From Seiridium cupressi (taxonomy: Eukaryota; Ascomycota; Sordariomycetes; Amphisphaeriales; Sporocadaceae), in the NCBI GenBank assembly GCA_036674765.1, contig JARVKI010000041.1:62001-126000 (forward strand): a stretch of 64,000 bases of DNA, given 5' to 3'. The notes below the pieces were generated by a model, which ran no database searches, had not been told where the DNA came from, and saw only the letters and a program-made list of their open reading frames with translations. Below are positions 23,574 through 34,364 of this stretch, piece after piece. Within the stretch, counting starts at the first letter, position 1, and each line of letters starts with the position of its first letter. The position numbers and the translations under genes were made by a program.

Positions 23574-24124
23574 GACGGCGCGGAACCCTTGGAGAGGGGT
23601 TTTCGTCCCGTATCGCTTTCCCTATTTCCTTGTGGGCAGACAAGCAATTGTATAGGGGCTTTGGAGTTTTTCTTTTCCTTTTTCCCTCTTTGGCAGCTAT
23701 CGCCTCACATTGGAAGATATGGAGGGGCAGTCATGATCGATGGTGGGGGCGGGGCAGAGAATTTTTGGCGCTTGCTTCCAGGGGTCCATGCTCTCAGAGG
23801 GTACAATGTACACTACATTATAGGCTGTCGGCGAATAGACTATTACTTGTAGGTCAGCACTGGGAAGTGAGAGCTGTTACGATCCGCCAGCAGTCTAGGT
23901 TGGTTGACTTGGCAGCAAAGGGGGAGTAGTTCATATATGCTCAAACTTATCTACCGTTTCCACTCGAATGTTTATGCTTTACATCTCACATCTCACATTT
24001 CTGCAGTTTAAGTTGCAACAACCCCAACTCATGCATGATACATTCTTGAGCCGCTTATATAACCAATGTGAATATGTCATATGTATATGTCCCCCTTGCA
24101 CGCCTTACATGTACCCAAAAATGT
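23574..24124. other. Intergenic: DPH2 promoter side and FAT1 3' flank
   Basis: DPH2 starts at 23573 and the acyl-CoA synthetase ends at 24125, both on the minus strand. No further feature recognised. Confidence 0.5.
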
Positions 24125-26053
24125 TTATAGCCTAACCTTTCCTCCATTCAGGTCCTGCCAGTCCTTCGGGCTAAACCTGACGTAGGTATTGCCCTTCAAC
24201 CACCACAGTTCGTCGCTGCCTACTTTGCCTGGGTCGACGCCGTGCATACGTAGATCATGCTTCAGCTGCTTGTTCGTTCCAGTAATCGAGCTACCAACAT
24301 CAGTAACCACCCTCAAGAAGATGGGCACTGCATACTTGGGCAGCATCTTCTTTCCATGCTCAGCGAGGCTGCTCATAACGGTCTCGTCGGGCTTTTCCTT
24401 TAGTACAATCGCTACACAACCTGCACGCCCGTCATGGTTCGGCAGCTCGACGCCATACACATTCGCCTCCTGCACAGCTGGGTGCAAGCCCATCATTTGC
24501 GAGACTTCCGTTGTGGCGACGTTTTCGCTTTTCCATCGAAAAGTGTCGCCAATGCGGTCATTGAAGTACATCCTTCCCTCCTTGTCCCAGCTGATCAAGT
24601 CACCTGATCGAAAGTATCCATCCCCCTTCTTGAGAACATCGCGGACAATCTTGCTTCTACTGGCCTCTTTGTTGTTATAGTAACCCTGGAACTGTTCAGT
24701 TGAGTCAATGTCCTTGATGTAGAACATGAGCTCCCCGACCTCACCACGAGGTACCTCACGGCCGAGCCCAGTTTTGTGATCTCTCCTCACCGCGCCTGTG
24801 TCGGGATCGATATCGACAATAGCTATGTTTGACTTCATAATGAGCTCGTATAACCAGCCATTCCGCCCAATGGCGCCGGCAGCGTAGTCGTTCCGTGTGG
24901 TATTCCAGGTTGCCAGGAAACCTTCGGTGGCGCCGTAGAACTCGGAGATCTTCTCAATTCCGAACCGCTCGCGGAATTTCTCCCACACGTCCGGTCGTAG
25001 TCCATTGCCAAACGCCGTGTGGACTCTGTGCTTCCTATCGAGTTTCTCCCCCGACACCTGATCAATCTCTGAAGGAGCAGCTAGCAGATATCGCAGAGCC
25101 TCTCCGACATATTGAATCATGGTTGCGTCGAAGCGTCGAACGTCCTTCCAGAAAGTTTTAGTTGAAAACCTCTTTCCGATCGCCAAGGTAGCACCGGCCT
25201 CCAAGACGTGTGAGAAGCCCATCACTGTGGCCGAGCTGTGATATAGGGGCATGCACGTGTAGAATACGTCGGTTGGTTTAGTGAGCATCCATCCTGTACA
25301 GAAGCTTCCAGCTACCGCTAGTTTTCCCCAAGAAATGATGGCAGCTTTGGGCAGTCCAGTGGTTCCGGAGGTGTAAATAAGGATAGCCATATCATGTGGT
25401 TGATCACCGGATCGAAGAGAGTCTGGAAGTCGTTCGGGTTTTGTTGCCGAGATCTCGGAGTGAGCCTCCGTCGCCAGGAACTCAATTCTGAGCCCTTCGA
25501 GGGCTGTACGGACTTCCTCGTCAATATTCTTCTCCAGCTCAGGGTCGACCAACATCAAGACAGCCTTTGCAGCTTGCACGCAGTGCGTCAAAGCTTTGCC
25601 CGTTAGATTGTAGTTGATAAAAGCCGGCTTCACCCCGATCGACCACAACCCACAGCACAAGAGGATATAATGATCCGAGTTCTGGAAATCCATGGCTACC
25701 ACATCCCTCTTTTTAAGATCGTACTTGGACTTGAGCCAATTGCCATATCGCAGGACCATTTCATACGATTGCGCATAAGTCCATGTCTGGTCTTGGAACC
25801 TCAGAAAAATATTATTTGCCGTAGATTTGCTTGTGGCCCGCTCTTCCAATTTGTAGAAGATGTTGACCTTGTCATTTCTCTCACGGCGCTTAAGGTGCCA
25901 GACTGCCCGCGCAATCCCCCGAATCAGCGTGTAGTCATACCAGAAGCCCGACTTGACATTGAGATATGCAAGACCAGCGGCAGCTGCAGGCACGGCAAGA
26001 GCAAGAGGAACTGTCAAGAAATCACACGTTTCGTTAGCGACGGTAAGGAACAT
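24125..26053 (-). CDS. FAT1: Very long-chain acyl-CoA synthetase / fatty acid transporter (FAT1 type)
   Basis: Activates very long-chain fatty acids to CoA esters and couples this to fatty acid uptake, at ER, peroxisome or plasma membrane. The open frame extends upstream to 26179, but its first codon there is TTG. I chose the ATG at 26053 (MFLTVANETCDFL), giving 642 aa, the usual length. The N-terminus is hydrophobic (VPLALAVPAAAAGLAYL). The AMP-binding P-loop is IYTSGTTGLPKA and the core motif is ISEFYGATEG. YFRSGDLISWDKEGRMYFNDRIGDTFRWKSENVATTEV is the long FATP/VLACS region; the usual Gly before ENVATTEV is Ser here. It has no introns. The family is certain; membrane location is inferred. 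Confidence 0.92.
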   Translation of the reverse strand: MFLTVANETCDFLTVPLALAVPAAAAGLAYLNVKSGFWYDYTLIRGIARAVWHLKRRERNDKVNIFYKLEERATSKSTANNIFLRFQDQTWTYAQSYEMVLRYGNWLKSKYDLKKRDVVAMDFQNSDHYILLCCGLWSIGVKPAFINYNLTGKALTHCVQAAKAVLMLVDPELEKNIDEEVRTALEGLRIEFLATEAHSEISATKPERLPDSLRSGDQPHDMAILIYTSGTTGLPKAAIISWGKLAVAGSFCTGWMLTKPTDVFYTCMPLYHSSATVMGFSHVLEAGATLAIGKRFSTKTFWKDVRRFDATMIQYVGEALRYLLAAPSEIDQVSGEKLDRKHRVHTAFGNGLRPDVWEKFRERFGIEKISEFYGATEGFLATWNTTRNDYAAGAIGRNGWLYELIMKSNIAIVDIDPDTGAVRRDHKTGLGREVPRGEVGELMFYIKDIDSTEQFQGYYNNKEASRSKIVRDVLKKGDGYFRSGDLISWDKEGRMYFNDRIGDTFRWKSENVATTEVSQMMGLHPAVQEANVYGVELPNHDGRAGCVAIVLKEKPDETVMSSLAEHGKKMLPKYAVPIFLRVVTDVGSSITGTNKQLKHDLRMHGVDPGKVGSDELWWLKGNTYVRFSPKDWQDLNGGKVRL

Positions 26054-27425
26054 TGAGAGGTATAGACCCCCAGCTTGAGCTGTAGCAGGGTAGTCGAGAC
26101 TCACCCGGCATTGGATCGTGGGAGATGAACCACTATCTCCAGAGCAAACAATAAGCCACAAAAAGTACAAACTACTCAAGCGTTTAAAGACAAGAAGAGC
26201 GCCTCAAGGGGTGTAAAAGTACTTGAGATAAGCGGAAATAAGATCAAAGTCGAATGATGGTCGACCGTTCCACCGGTATTTCCCTAAGCATGCGACTAGG
26301 GTTGGAATCACCGTGGCGCAGACGTACGAGAGTCGGGTTTCTTCCGAAATGTAGACATGCGACACATGGCCAAACAACATGACACGGGGTCCTCAGTGGG
26401 CTTCGAAATTCATCGTCAGTATGCAGATTGTCTGGTGGACAACCCGCAATCCTTTTAAGCTTCGACAGCGGGGACTATCCCTGAATTGTCCCTCCTCAGG
26501 CATAGCACTCACTATCTTAACCTTGATTGGTGCACGCAGCGAGTTGAGAAGGATTCAAAAGTCTGCGTTACAACTATGGTACTTATGCCTCGGCTCGCTG
26601 TAGCTGGGAGGGCAGGGGCCTTGAGACGTCATGGAACAACACTAGATCGCCGCCACACCGATTCACTGCTTCAAGATTTCTTTCTTCTGCAGCATCCGGT
26701 CCACTTAAGCGACGAGCGTTGCGCAACGCGCGTATCAATTCCTTTTTGAGTCGAAGGACAGAAGTCCGGTAACTGACGCCAAGGTCGTGAGATAATCTTG
26801 CCGCTGTTGTAGCATGTTACGGCTCGCGAAAGTGGTAGAAAATGCCTCCGGTGATACAACTCTTGTAGCGTCCACAAGCGTCAACAAATAGATGCATGTC
26901 ACCCCACTCTGGATGGATGTTAGCGGCACCTAGGCGGATGCGGCTTCAGTGGAAACCATCAAAACCCGCCCGTAGACCCGATCTAACGTTAACTGACTCG
27001 GGCGGACAGCGAGCTAAGGGTCGCGCCCCTGTGGCATCAACTACAGGCTGACAGGTACCGTATGCTCAACGACCGCTTGTGATTTTGATTGGGACAGGGT
27101 CTTGATCAATGGATCGCAAACCGCCTTCAACTATGCGAGGGAAAAACATCAAGTCTTCGTTATACAAGCACATAATTAGACTTGCCATGAAGCACCCTTA
27201 CAGTCGGGGCCGTTGAGAACTACACATGTAATGCAATGTGCTTAAGATCAAAAGGTGATGGGGATGACTGATGGGTGTTCTTATCACCACGTGGACGCTA
27301 GGCTCTGGCGCGATTACATCACTCACTGCTGAAAGTCAATCGATCCGTCGTGACCTGGCATTCCGCGTTAGGGGCATTCAAAAGTACGCCAACAATGCTT
27401 TCGAGCGTTGTCAACCACAAACGTC
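26054..27425. promoter_or_regulatory. Divergent region, FAT1-type gene and GPI17
   Basis: This 1.4-kb stretch separates two divergent genes. ORFs below 90 codons show no family features. I see no repeat or RNA gene. Confidence 0.45.
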
Positions 27426-29130
27426 ATGTCCTCTGCAGTTGACAATGGCGACAGCTCAGACTCAACTTCGAGAAGGAGAGTCGAGCCAGATGACCCAAAC
27501 ATTGCGACTGTGTCCGCACCAGCTGTGATTGCGACCGGCTCTAAAAAGGAGCCTCCCCCTGAAAAGGCATCCGACACGCGACGACGTTCTTGGGTGGTTG
27601 CATCGTTTTGGGTCATAGTGCTCTGTCTCGGTCTACCAATATGGTGGCACACGACGAGCATCTACAGGGCGAATCTGCCTCTGGACCAGATGCTGGAGTG
27701 GTCTGATGGCAAGGTATGTTGATTTCCTGCAGCGCCCCTGGTTGTTGAACCCGTCGGGCTGACATCGTTGCTGTTATTAGGCATGCCGACCTGTATTTCC
27801 GCTTCGTATTTCGATAGACCCCGGTAGTTTACCGGAGCAGGAAGCAGAGAACTTGCTCCGTTTGACCCAGCATGCGCTCGACGATCTTAACGACTTCTCC
27901 GCGCATCACCTAAGGCTTCAACTGGCGCAGAAGGGGGCACAGCAGGACTCAAATGTTGCCCTGACTATTCGTCTCACACCTGGCGAGTCGGCCCATACGG
28001 CTTCGTCCTCGCTTCACCCACACTTTCCGATTCTTGACATCTCGTACCCCCCGAACTCGATCCCAACGGCGAACTCACCCTCGTCGGGACTGGCTACGTA
28101 TCTTGCAGCGCAACTACGCTCGACCTTCTCCGAGGAGCAGAACATCATATCCTACCTACTCGAAACCTCATCCGTGAACACGGAACAGCGGCCTAAAGTA
28201 GTCTCGCAAGAGATGGCGGATTCCTTGTCCAAACGAATGACAAGGTCGCTAAAGTATTCGCGGACGTACCATCTAACTTTCTCGCTATTTACAAATGGTC
28301 CTTCGCCGAGCAGCTGGGAGGTCGAGGCGGCCATTGCCGAGTACATGAAGCCAGTTCTGGACATGTTGGCCCCGATTCACAATTTCACCATTGATACTCA
28401 AGTGCAACTCTACGCCGCCCCCGGCGTACAATCGCAGATTCTCAGCAAGGAAGACCTGTCGTCGTTCATCAATGCAGCAGAGTGGCCGCTTTCGCCATCG
28501 ATTGGCGGCGCGCCCACGGTCAACTTTGTCGTTTACATTGGAAATCAGACAATAGGCACAGAAGCGTCGGAAACATCGCAGTCATGGCTCATTCCGCAAT
28601 GGGGCACAGTCTACCTGCTGTCCCCTCCATCTACCCTCCATGTGTCTAGGGAGACCCTAAAACAGCCCATCCTCACTTTTACCTCGCATCTACTCTCGCT
28701 CCTCGGTACCCCGCAATCAGGATCACTACCCCTGCGTCTCTCAACCCTGACTCGAATCAGATCTGCCGACCTGCTTCTCAGAGCTTCGTCGTCATTGGGC
28801 TCTCTGGCACGTCTATCACTTGCGCTGCCCAGTATATCCATTCCCTCACGGGTTGCGGACGGCGTAGCCAAATCCATGCATCACTTGGAGCTGGCATGCT
28901 CTAGCCTTGGAAACTTGGAGAGCCTGGAGCACGCACGTATTGCCGAGGCAGAGGCTGAACGGGCCTTCTTTGAGAAGAGTATGGTTGGCCAACTTTATTT
29001 CCCTGATGAGCACAAGGTTGCCGTCTATCTGCCGCTTTTGGGACCAGTAGGCGTGCCACTTGTCATGGGGCTATTGAATGAGTTCAAGGCGTGGAGGAAC
29101 AGGCGTAGGCAAAAGGCCAAGACAGCATAG
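27426..29130 (+). CDS. GPI17: GPI transamidase subunit PIG-S (GPI17)
   Basis: A subunit of the ER-membrane GPI transamidase, which attaches GPI anchors to proteins. Two exons (27426-27713, 27781-29130; 67-nt intron with GTATGT donor and TTATTAG acceptor) give 545 aa. A TM helix lies near residues 54-75 (SWVVASFWVIVLCLGLPIWW), followed by the family-typical THTTSIYRANLP-like segment, read here as TTSIYRANLPLDQM. ACRPVFPLRI starts the luminal domain right after the intron. The segment MLAPIHNFTIDTQVQLYA and the long helical region before the second TM (VYLPLLGPVGVPLVMGLL) match the family. The basic cytosolic tail is RNRRRQKAKTA. The aspartic protease at 13-14.5 kb would be a client of this machinery. 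Confidence 0.92.
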
Positions 29131-29946
29131 TCATCACCCTAATAGTCATAAATTCAAAACAAGAACGGGAGCCTTTGTCGGCTCTTCACTGATTCGTCTC
29201 ACGGAACGCACAATCCATCGTAGTGCTATGTATGCAGCATAACAACCATTCGAAGGAACACAGCAGCCTAGCTTGCCGTCGATTTATTGGCGTGCTTGCC
29301 ACATTGGAAAGGGATGGAACTCCGATACCTCATGATTGGAGACGCAGGCATATCTCCCTTCAGCTATGAGTGCCGGCAAAGTCAACAACCAGTACGTATT
29401 TTGTTGATATCCAGCCCCGCAGATATCGGCCGAGGTGCGCTTACGAAATCCGCCCTTGATGCAAAGAGGTCCGTTACATGCTTGTATTGTTAGAATGCTG
29501 CTGTGATACCCCCGCCCCACGTGGGAAGAACTCGGCTCGAAATCAGTACCTTGGTATGGTCGGAATGTATTATTATTCGTCCATGGTCTTGCTGTTGCCA
29601 CCTTTAGAACACTCGAACAGAAAAGCAATGTAGGCCAATCCAGCCTTGAGCATCTAACCAGCGCCGTGACTTGATATTCGAGACTTCGGAAGAGCTTGAT
29701 GCCCCTCATCACCAAGTCCCAACGCCCTCGCTCTCAGCCTGGGCTTAATCAGCCTGCACAACAATTAGTACTTTAGTCGCATCCATCGTTCCCTGCCTCA
29801 GTTCATTGACGACTTAACACCAGCATATCCTACTAGCGATCACCGAGGAGGCTCTTCAAGAATTGATGCATACCTCGCTTTAAGATTCGGGTACATCCGC
29901 AAACTGTCTCGAACCTCTCAGCAACGACCAACCGAAGAGCGGCAAC
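29131..29946. other. Intergenic, GPI17 3' flank and promoter of next gene
   Basis: 0.8 kb between two plus-strand genes. A 143-codon minus ORF here has no family features. Nothing else seen. Confidence 0.5.
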
Positions 29947-31606
29947 ATGGCATCAAATTTGACCTCGACCATTGCCTCGCTCCCTACACCGTCCTCGCTC
30001 CTCTCACGACTCCCTACGTTGGTGCAGGACAGCATCAGGCCCGTCACTTCTAGAATCTCGTCATCTTCAAATGATGGTCTCTGGAAAACGGCCCTGATCT
30101 GCTTCGGCCTGGGCTACCTCGTCCTCGTGCAGACGCTGCGCTTCCAGCGCGAGAAAAGCATGCAGAAACGTTTCGGCTACCCGGACAGAGCCAGTTTGAA
30201 GAATATGACGGTAGAGGATGCGCAGAAAATCATCAAGGTACTGAGCGCCTTGGAGTTTCCGATGATGAGCGAGACAAGTTTGCAGTTTGCATTATTCAAG
30301 GTATGTAACGGTGTGCACTCTGCTCCGTCACGTAGAGAAGTTGGAAAGCGAGAAGGGGTGAGACTAACCATATGACAGACGTATGGGGTCGAGACGATAA
30401 GCCGGCTTCTTCTCTTTACAAGGAACCTTACGGATCCCGTGGCTAGCTTAAAAAGGTGACTTGGAATGATTCTCCCCAGGTATCTGCCCAAGAGCATATG
30501 GCGCTAACACGTTTCTAGGTGTAAGTGCAATATACATATAGAGCCTCCAGTTTTATTTCCAAGCTATAGAAGAAAGGCCCTCTGGCCTGTCGTCTCGGCT
30601 GGATTGAAGCGCTGAGCTGCCGCCCTCCTGTATTCGAGTCAACAAAGATGCTCTAATCGTACATCACGTAAAACATAAGCTAACATGACTTTTGTCGCCA
30701 GACGAAGACACAGCCGTAATGATTGGCGAGTTCATGGTGAACCCACCAAACTCGGTTCGAGCCACGACAGCGGTTGCACGAATGAACTGGCTGCACAGTA
30801 AGTACATCGCCTCGGGCAAGATTTTGGAAGCCGATCTACTATACACACTCTCTGTCTTCATCACCGAGCCCGTGCGCTTTAATCGGCTTTTCGAGTGGCG
30901 ACCAATGAACGAAATGGAACACTGTGCATTCGGCGTCTTCTGGAAGTCGATTGGCGATGCCATGGGTATCCGCTATCAGGGCTTTTTGTCGAAAAACGAA
31001 TGGGATGATGGCCTAGATTTCGCTCTCGATGTTGCCCAGTGGGCGAAGAGCTACGAGGTGACTGCCTTTGTGCCCAGTGAGACCAGTAACAAGCCAGCTG
31101 TTGCTCTGATACCGATGATCGCATACTGGGTTCCTTGGTGGGGAAAGAGCTTCGTATATGAGTGTGTTCACGTGTTACTCGGGGATCGAGTACGAGAGGC
31201 TTTCTTACTCCCTGAGCCTGGCACAGGTGCCGCGGCTACGGTATACACCTCACTTCTCTTGCGGAAGCTCGCGCTCCGCCATTTGGCTTTGCCGCGTTTC
31301 ACTCCTCTGAGGCGTCACAATGAGTCCACTGACTCGGTCGATGAACCGCTCCAGCTGAGTTGGTCCTACGGCAACTACCCTTTCTACGTCAGACCGACAC
31401 TTTGGAATCGCTGGGGTCCGGGAGCATGGGCCATATGGCTTTACGGCGGCAAGGTTCCTGGAGATCAGCCCCGAGAATACATGTCTAGAGGTTATAAGTT
31501 TGAGGACCTTGGCCCTGTAAATTGCACGGGGAAAGGCGGAGATGAGATGAAGGCGGATTTCGAGAGGATGAAGACCAAGGGCATGGGCGGCTGTCCATTT
31601 GGGTGA
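29947..31606 (+). CDS. MpaB-like membrane-bound oxygenase (ER-bound oxygenase family, DUF2236)
   Basis: A haem-dependent oxygenase-like protein of the MpaB'/latex-clearing-protein superfamily; the substrate is unknown. Exons are 29947-30300, 30379-30455, 30519-30520 and 30702-31606, summing to 1338 nt and 445 aa. The third exon is only GT: introns 30456-30518 (branch GCTAAC, acceptor TTTCTAG) and 30521-30701 (perfect GTAAGT donor, branch GCTAAC) flank it. This gives SLK-RY-EDTAVMIGEF, the family's expected sequence. Direct joining without the two bases would break the frame. A TM helix lies at about 45-65 (TALICFGLGYLVLVQTL). The core holds ARMNWLHSKY, YTLSVFITEPVRF, FEWRPMNEMEHCAFGVFWKSIGDAMGI and RWGPGAWAIWL, and the protein ends GGCPFG. 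It is next to the reductase at 32640 and might belong to the NRPS-like locus. Confidence 0.85.
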
Positions 31607-32639
31607 AGGAAAGAGCCGGAAGTTGGGCTGAGTGCGGAACGACAGGCGCGGGTGTATTCAAACGCATCGTCGGGAGTTTTATGGGTCTTCAGAGTAACTC
31701 CTAAAACCGACTTGTTTTTGCGAGTAGTAATCTTGGCTTTCTAGCGACACCAATTTCAAGAAACGGTTTATGACTCGGACAGTTCCGGTCCTCGTGACGA
31801 AGTAAGAATGAGATATCTTGAACATGATTATTTCCAGAAGGAGTTTATATACCTGGCCCTTTCTTAGTCACACGTTAGCTGAGTAGTTTCGAGCCGGACG
31901 GTCTGAATATTCTAACTAGCGCGCATAGTCAGCTCTGACTACGTTTCAGTCCTAGAACCCTTGAAGATGAAGGAGAAACGTAGCTCAGACTAGAGCTGAG
32001 ACGGGCTGGAACGAGACGGCCATGGACTGATTCGTGACGCCGGGGGCAATACAAATCTAATTTATTCTCGGCAATTGTGCATGCAGGGCTCTGCCCGGTG
32101 CTCACCTGTTTATGGCGAATGCCCGTCCTTTCCCCATAAATCCGATCGGAGATATCTCGATGTGATCGACCCAGGTGGTGCCATAAAGAGAATCCGTTGC
32201 CGGTGTCGTGGAGTTCAAGCCCAAGGCCCAGATGGATATTCGTCCCAAATAGGAAGTGGGGCAGCGGCCGGCGGTCTTATTGCGGAATGGGTGCATGTGG
32301 GTAGTTCCGCTTCGCTGGGTGGAGTTTGCAACCCATGGAAGACGCCAGACGCTCTACACTAACGCGTGAAATGGCGAGTTGGCAAGTTAGCAGGGTTTCG
32401 CAGGGCTGTAGGCGGCCAGACCGTCATATGAAGATGTGTCAACGTCTGCGGGAGCCGTAAAACGATCCCAACAACTCATGCTGGCAAATCCACTCAAGGC
32501 ATGCAAGGCCCAGCGAGGAAGAGGAGGAGGTGGAGGAGGAGGAGGATAACCCGGTTTCTATAAGAAGCAGGGAGGAGATGCCTCGAGTCTTGGGCGTCTG
32601 CCTCCTCATATTCCTGTTCAGCTCTATCACATTGACAAC
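31607..32639. promoter_or_regulatory. Intergenic with imperfect inverted repeat and (GGA)n tract
   Basis: About 1 kb upstream of the reductase gene. It holds an imperfect inverted repeat (arms about 31931-31948 and 31975-31997, sharing the AGCTCT...CTACGTTTC order). It also holds a 32-nt purine tract, GAGGAAGAGGAGGAGG-like, at 32515-32546, about 95 bp before the ATG. No gene seen. Confidence 0.45.
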
Positions 32640-33940
32640 ATGGCCGAGACAGTTCACAACAACTCGTGGGTCTTCAAGAAGATCCCCACCGAGCTCCCCG
32701 AGCTTGGTGTCCACACCACATTCGAGGACAGGCCAGTGAGCCTAACTCCTCCTCCGGGCGGTGTGGTCGTCAAGCTGCTGGTGGCTGGCCTCGACCCCCA
32801 TCAGAGAGACCGTATGAGGGGCCCGGACTTTGAGAGCTATGTGCCTGGCTACCATCTGGATGAGACCATCACCAACTTTGCCATCAGCAAGGTCATCAAG
32901 TCGGACAACCCCGATTACAAGGAGGGCGATTTGATGCAAGGTCTCCTGCCCGTGGCTGAGTATGGCGTCATTCCCAAGGAGCTGATCGACATCAAGCCCA
33001 TGGCATCGCATCTCGTCTGGAAGGTCGAGAACAAGTACAACCTTGACTACAGCCACTACATGGGCCCACTTGGTCTGGCCGGCATGACAGCATGGAACTC
33101 GTTCTACGGCTTGGTTAAGCCTGAGAAGGGCAAGACCATCTGGGTCAACGCGGCTAGCAGCTCTGTGGGTGAGCTGGTTGTGGTAAGTTATCTCATGCCC
33201 TCCACACAAAGCCCGGTTTAGAGTTACCAATCCCTGATGGAGCGTTTCTGCTCTTGAAACATGGGTTCCAACTCCCAATGATTCACCAAGCACATTTGAG
33301 GATGAAATCGCTAACCCTCGATTTCGTAGCAACTGGCAAAGAAGGAAGGCATGAGGGTTATCGCCAGCGTCAGCTCGGCCGACAAGCTCAAGTATGTCGT
33401 GGACGAGCTGGGTGCTGATGCCGGCTTCAACTACCGTGATGAGGACATCACCGCCGCTCTGAAGCGCCTGGCACCCGAGGGTCTGGATGTTGTCTATGAC
33501 AATGTCGGAGGAGACCACTTCCAGGCAGCCATCGAGAACCTTAACTGGTTCGGAAAGATCATTGTTTGCGGCGCGGTAAGCTACTCATCGCTGAAATCCA
33601 CTATTTTCCGTGAATTCTAGGACTAACAAGAGTACAGGCATCCCAATATAACAAAACCAAGGAGGAACAGTACGGAGTGACCAACCTCTCCGAGATCTTC
33701 CGCCGCCGCATCAATATCAGGGGGTTCATCTACTGGGATCACGACATCTACGAGGAGAACATCGAGAGTTTCCGCGAGAACATGCCTAAGTGGCTCGCTG
33801 ACGGCTCGATCAAGGCAAGATACTCTGTGCACGATGGACTGGAAACTGCTCCTTCTGCATTCCTGGAGATGTTCACTGGAAAAGCATTCGGCAAGGCTGT
33901 GTTGAAAATCGCAGATGCCGAAGTGCTGCTTCAGTCATGA
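32640..33940 (+). CDS. MDR-family NADP-dependent reductase (prostaglandin/leukotriene reductase-like)
   Basis: Predicted NADPH-dependent double-bond or quinone reductase, probably cytosolic. Three exons (32640-33182, 33330-33575, 33638-33940) give 363 aa. The N-terminal catalytic fold contains DPHQRDRMRG and SYVPGYHLDE, in the style of the PTGR/curcumin-reductase branch. PLGLAGMTAWNSFYGL precedes the Rossmann domain. The nucleotide-binding loop is NAASSSVGELVVQLAK, cut by intron 1 just before QLAK. Later marks are DVVYDNVGGDHF and the IYWDHDIYEENIE segment near the end. No Cys/His set for structural zinc is present. It lies convergent to the NRPS-like gene, 424 bp away. MDR reductases of this kind occur in aryl-quinone clusters such as the terrequinone cluster (TdiC), so a pathway role is plausible but unproven. 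Confidence 0.9.
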
Positions 33941-34364
33941 CTTCTAGAGAGCAAGTAGTTGTCTCGAAGAAAACATAATCAAATACGTAAAATGAATATA
34001 CGACGGATAATATCGTACTCGGTATTAATGTCATTAAGTCAGGCGTGTCTACATGTGCTGTAGCTTACCATCATGGCCCAGGTGGGGGAAACGTAAAAAC
34101 CAGCCGTCACCAAAACGCAGTGTCGCTCCGCCTCGATCCGTCTTTGCTCTAACCCTTTACACCATCCGCCGGCGGAATGGCACAGAAGTGACCGCATTCT
34201 CGGCGGCGAAACAGTGAGCACTTCTGGACATGGCGCATTAGATTCGTAAAGACTTCTATGCGTAAGCCTGGACCGGCAGTAATGTAGGATAACACGCCAT
34301 CTGCGCGAAACAGTATGTTGTCCGAGACTCAGCCTGTCTATGGATGTAGGCTCCGCACTCTTAA
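33941..34364. other. Intergenic, tail-to-tail
   Basis: Convergent spacer between the reductase and NRPS-like genes. Nothing recognised. Confidence 0.5.

Noticed and set aside
30480..30518. Alternative exon after the CCCCAG at 30474-30479
   Set aside because: It runs into a stop codon (TAA) after nine codons, so it cannot link the MpaB-like exons.
32742..33518. 258-codon minus-strand ORF
   Set aside because: Crosses exons and an intron of the reductase on the opposite strand; an antisense shadow.
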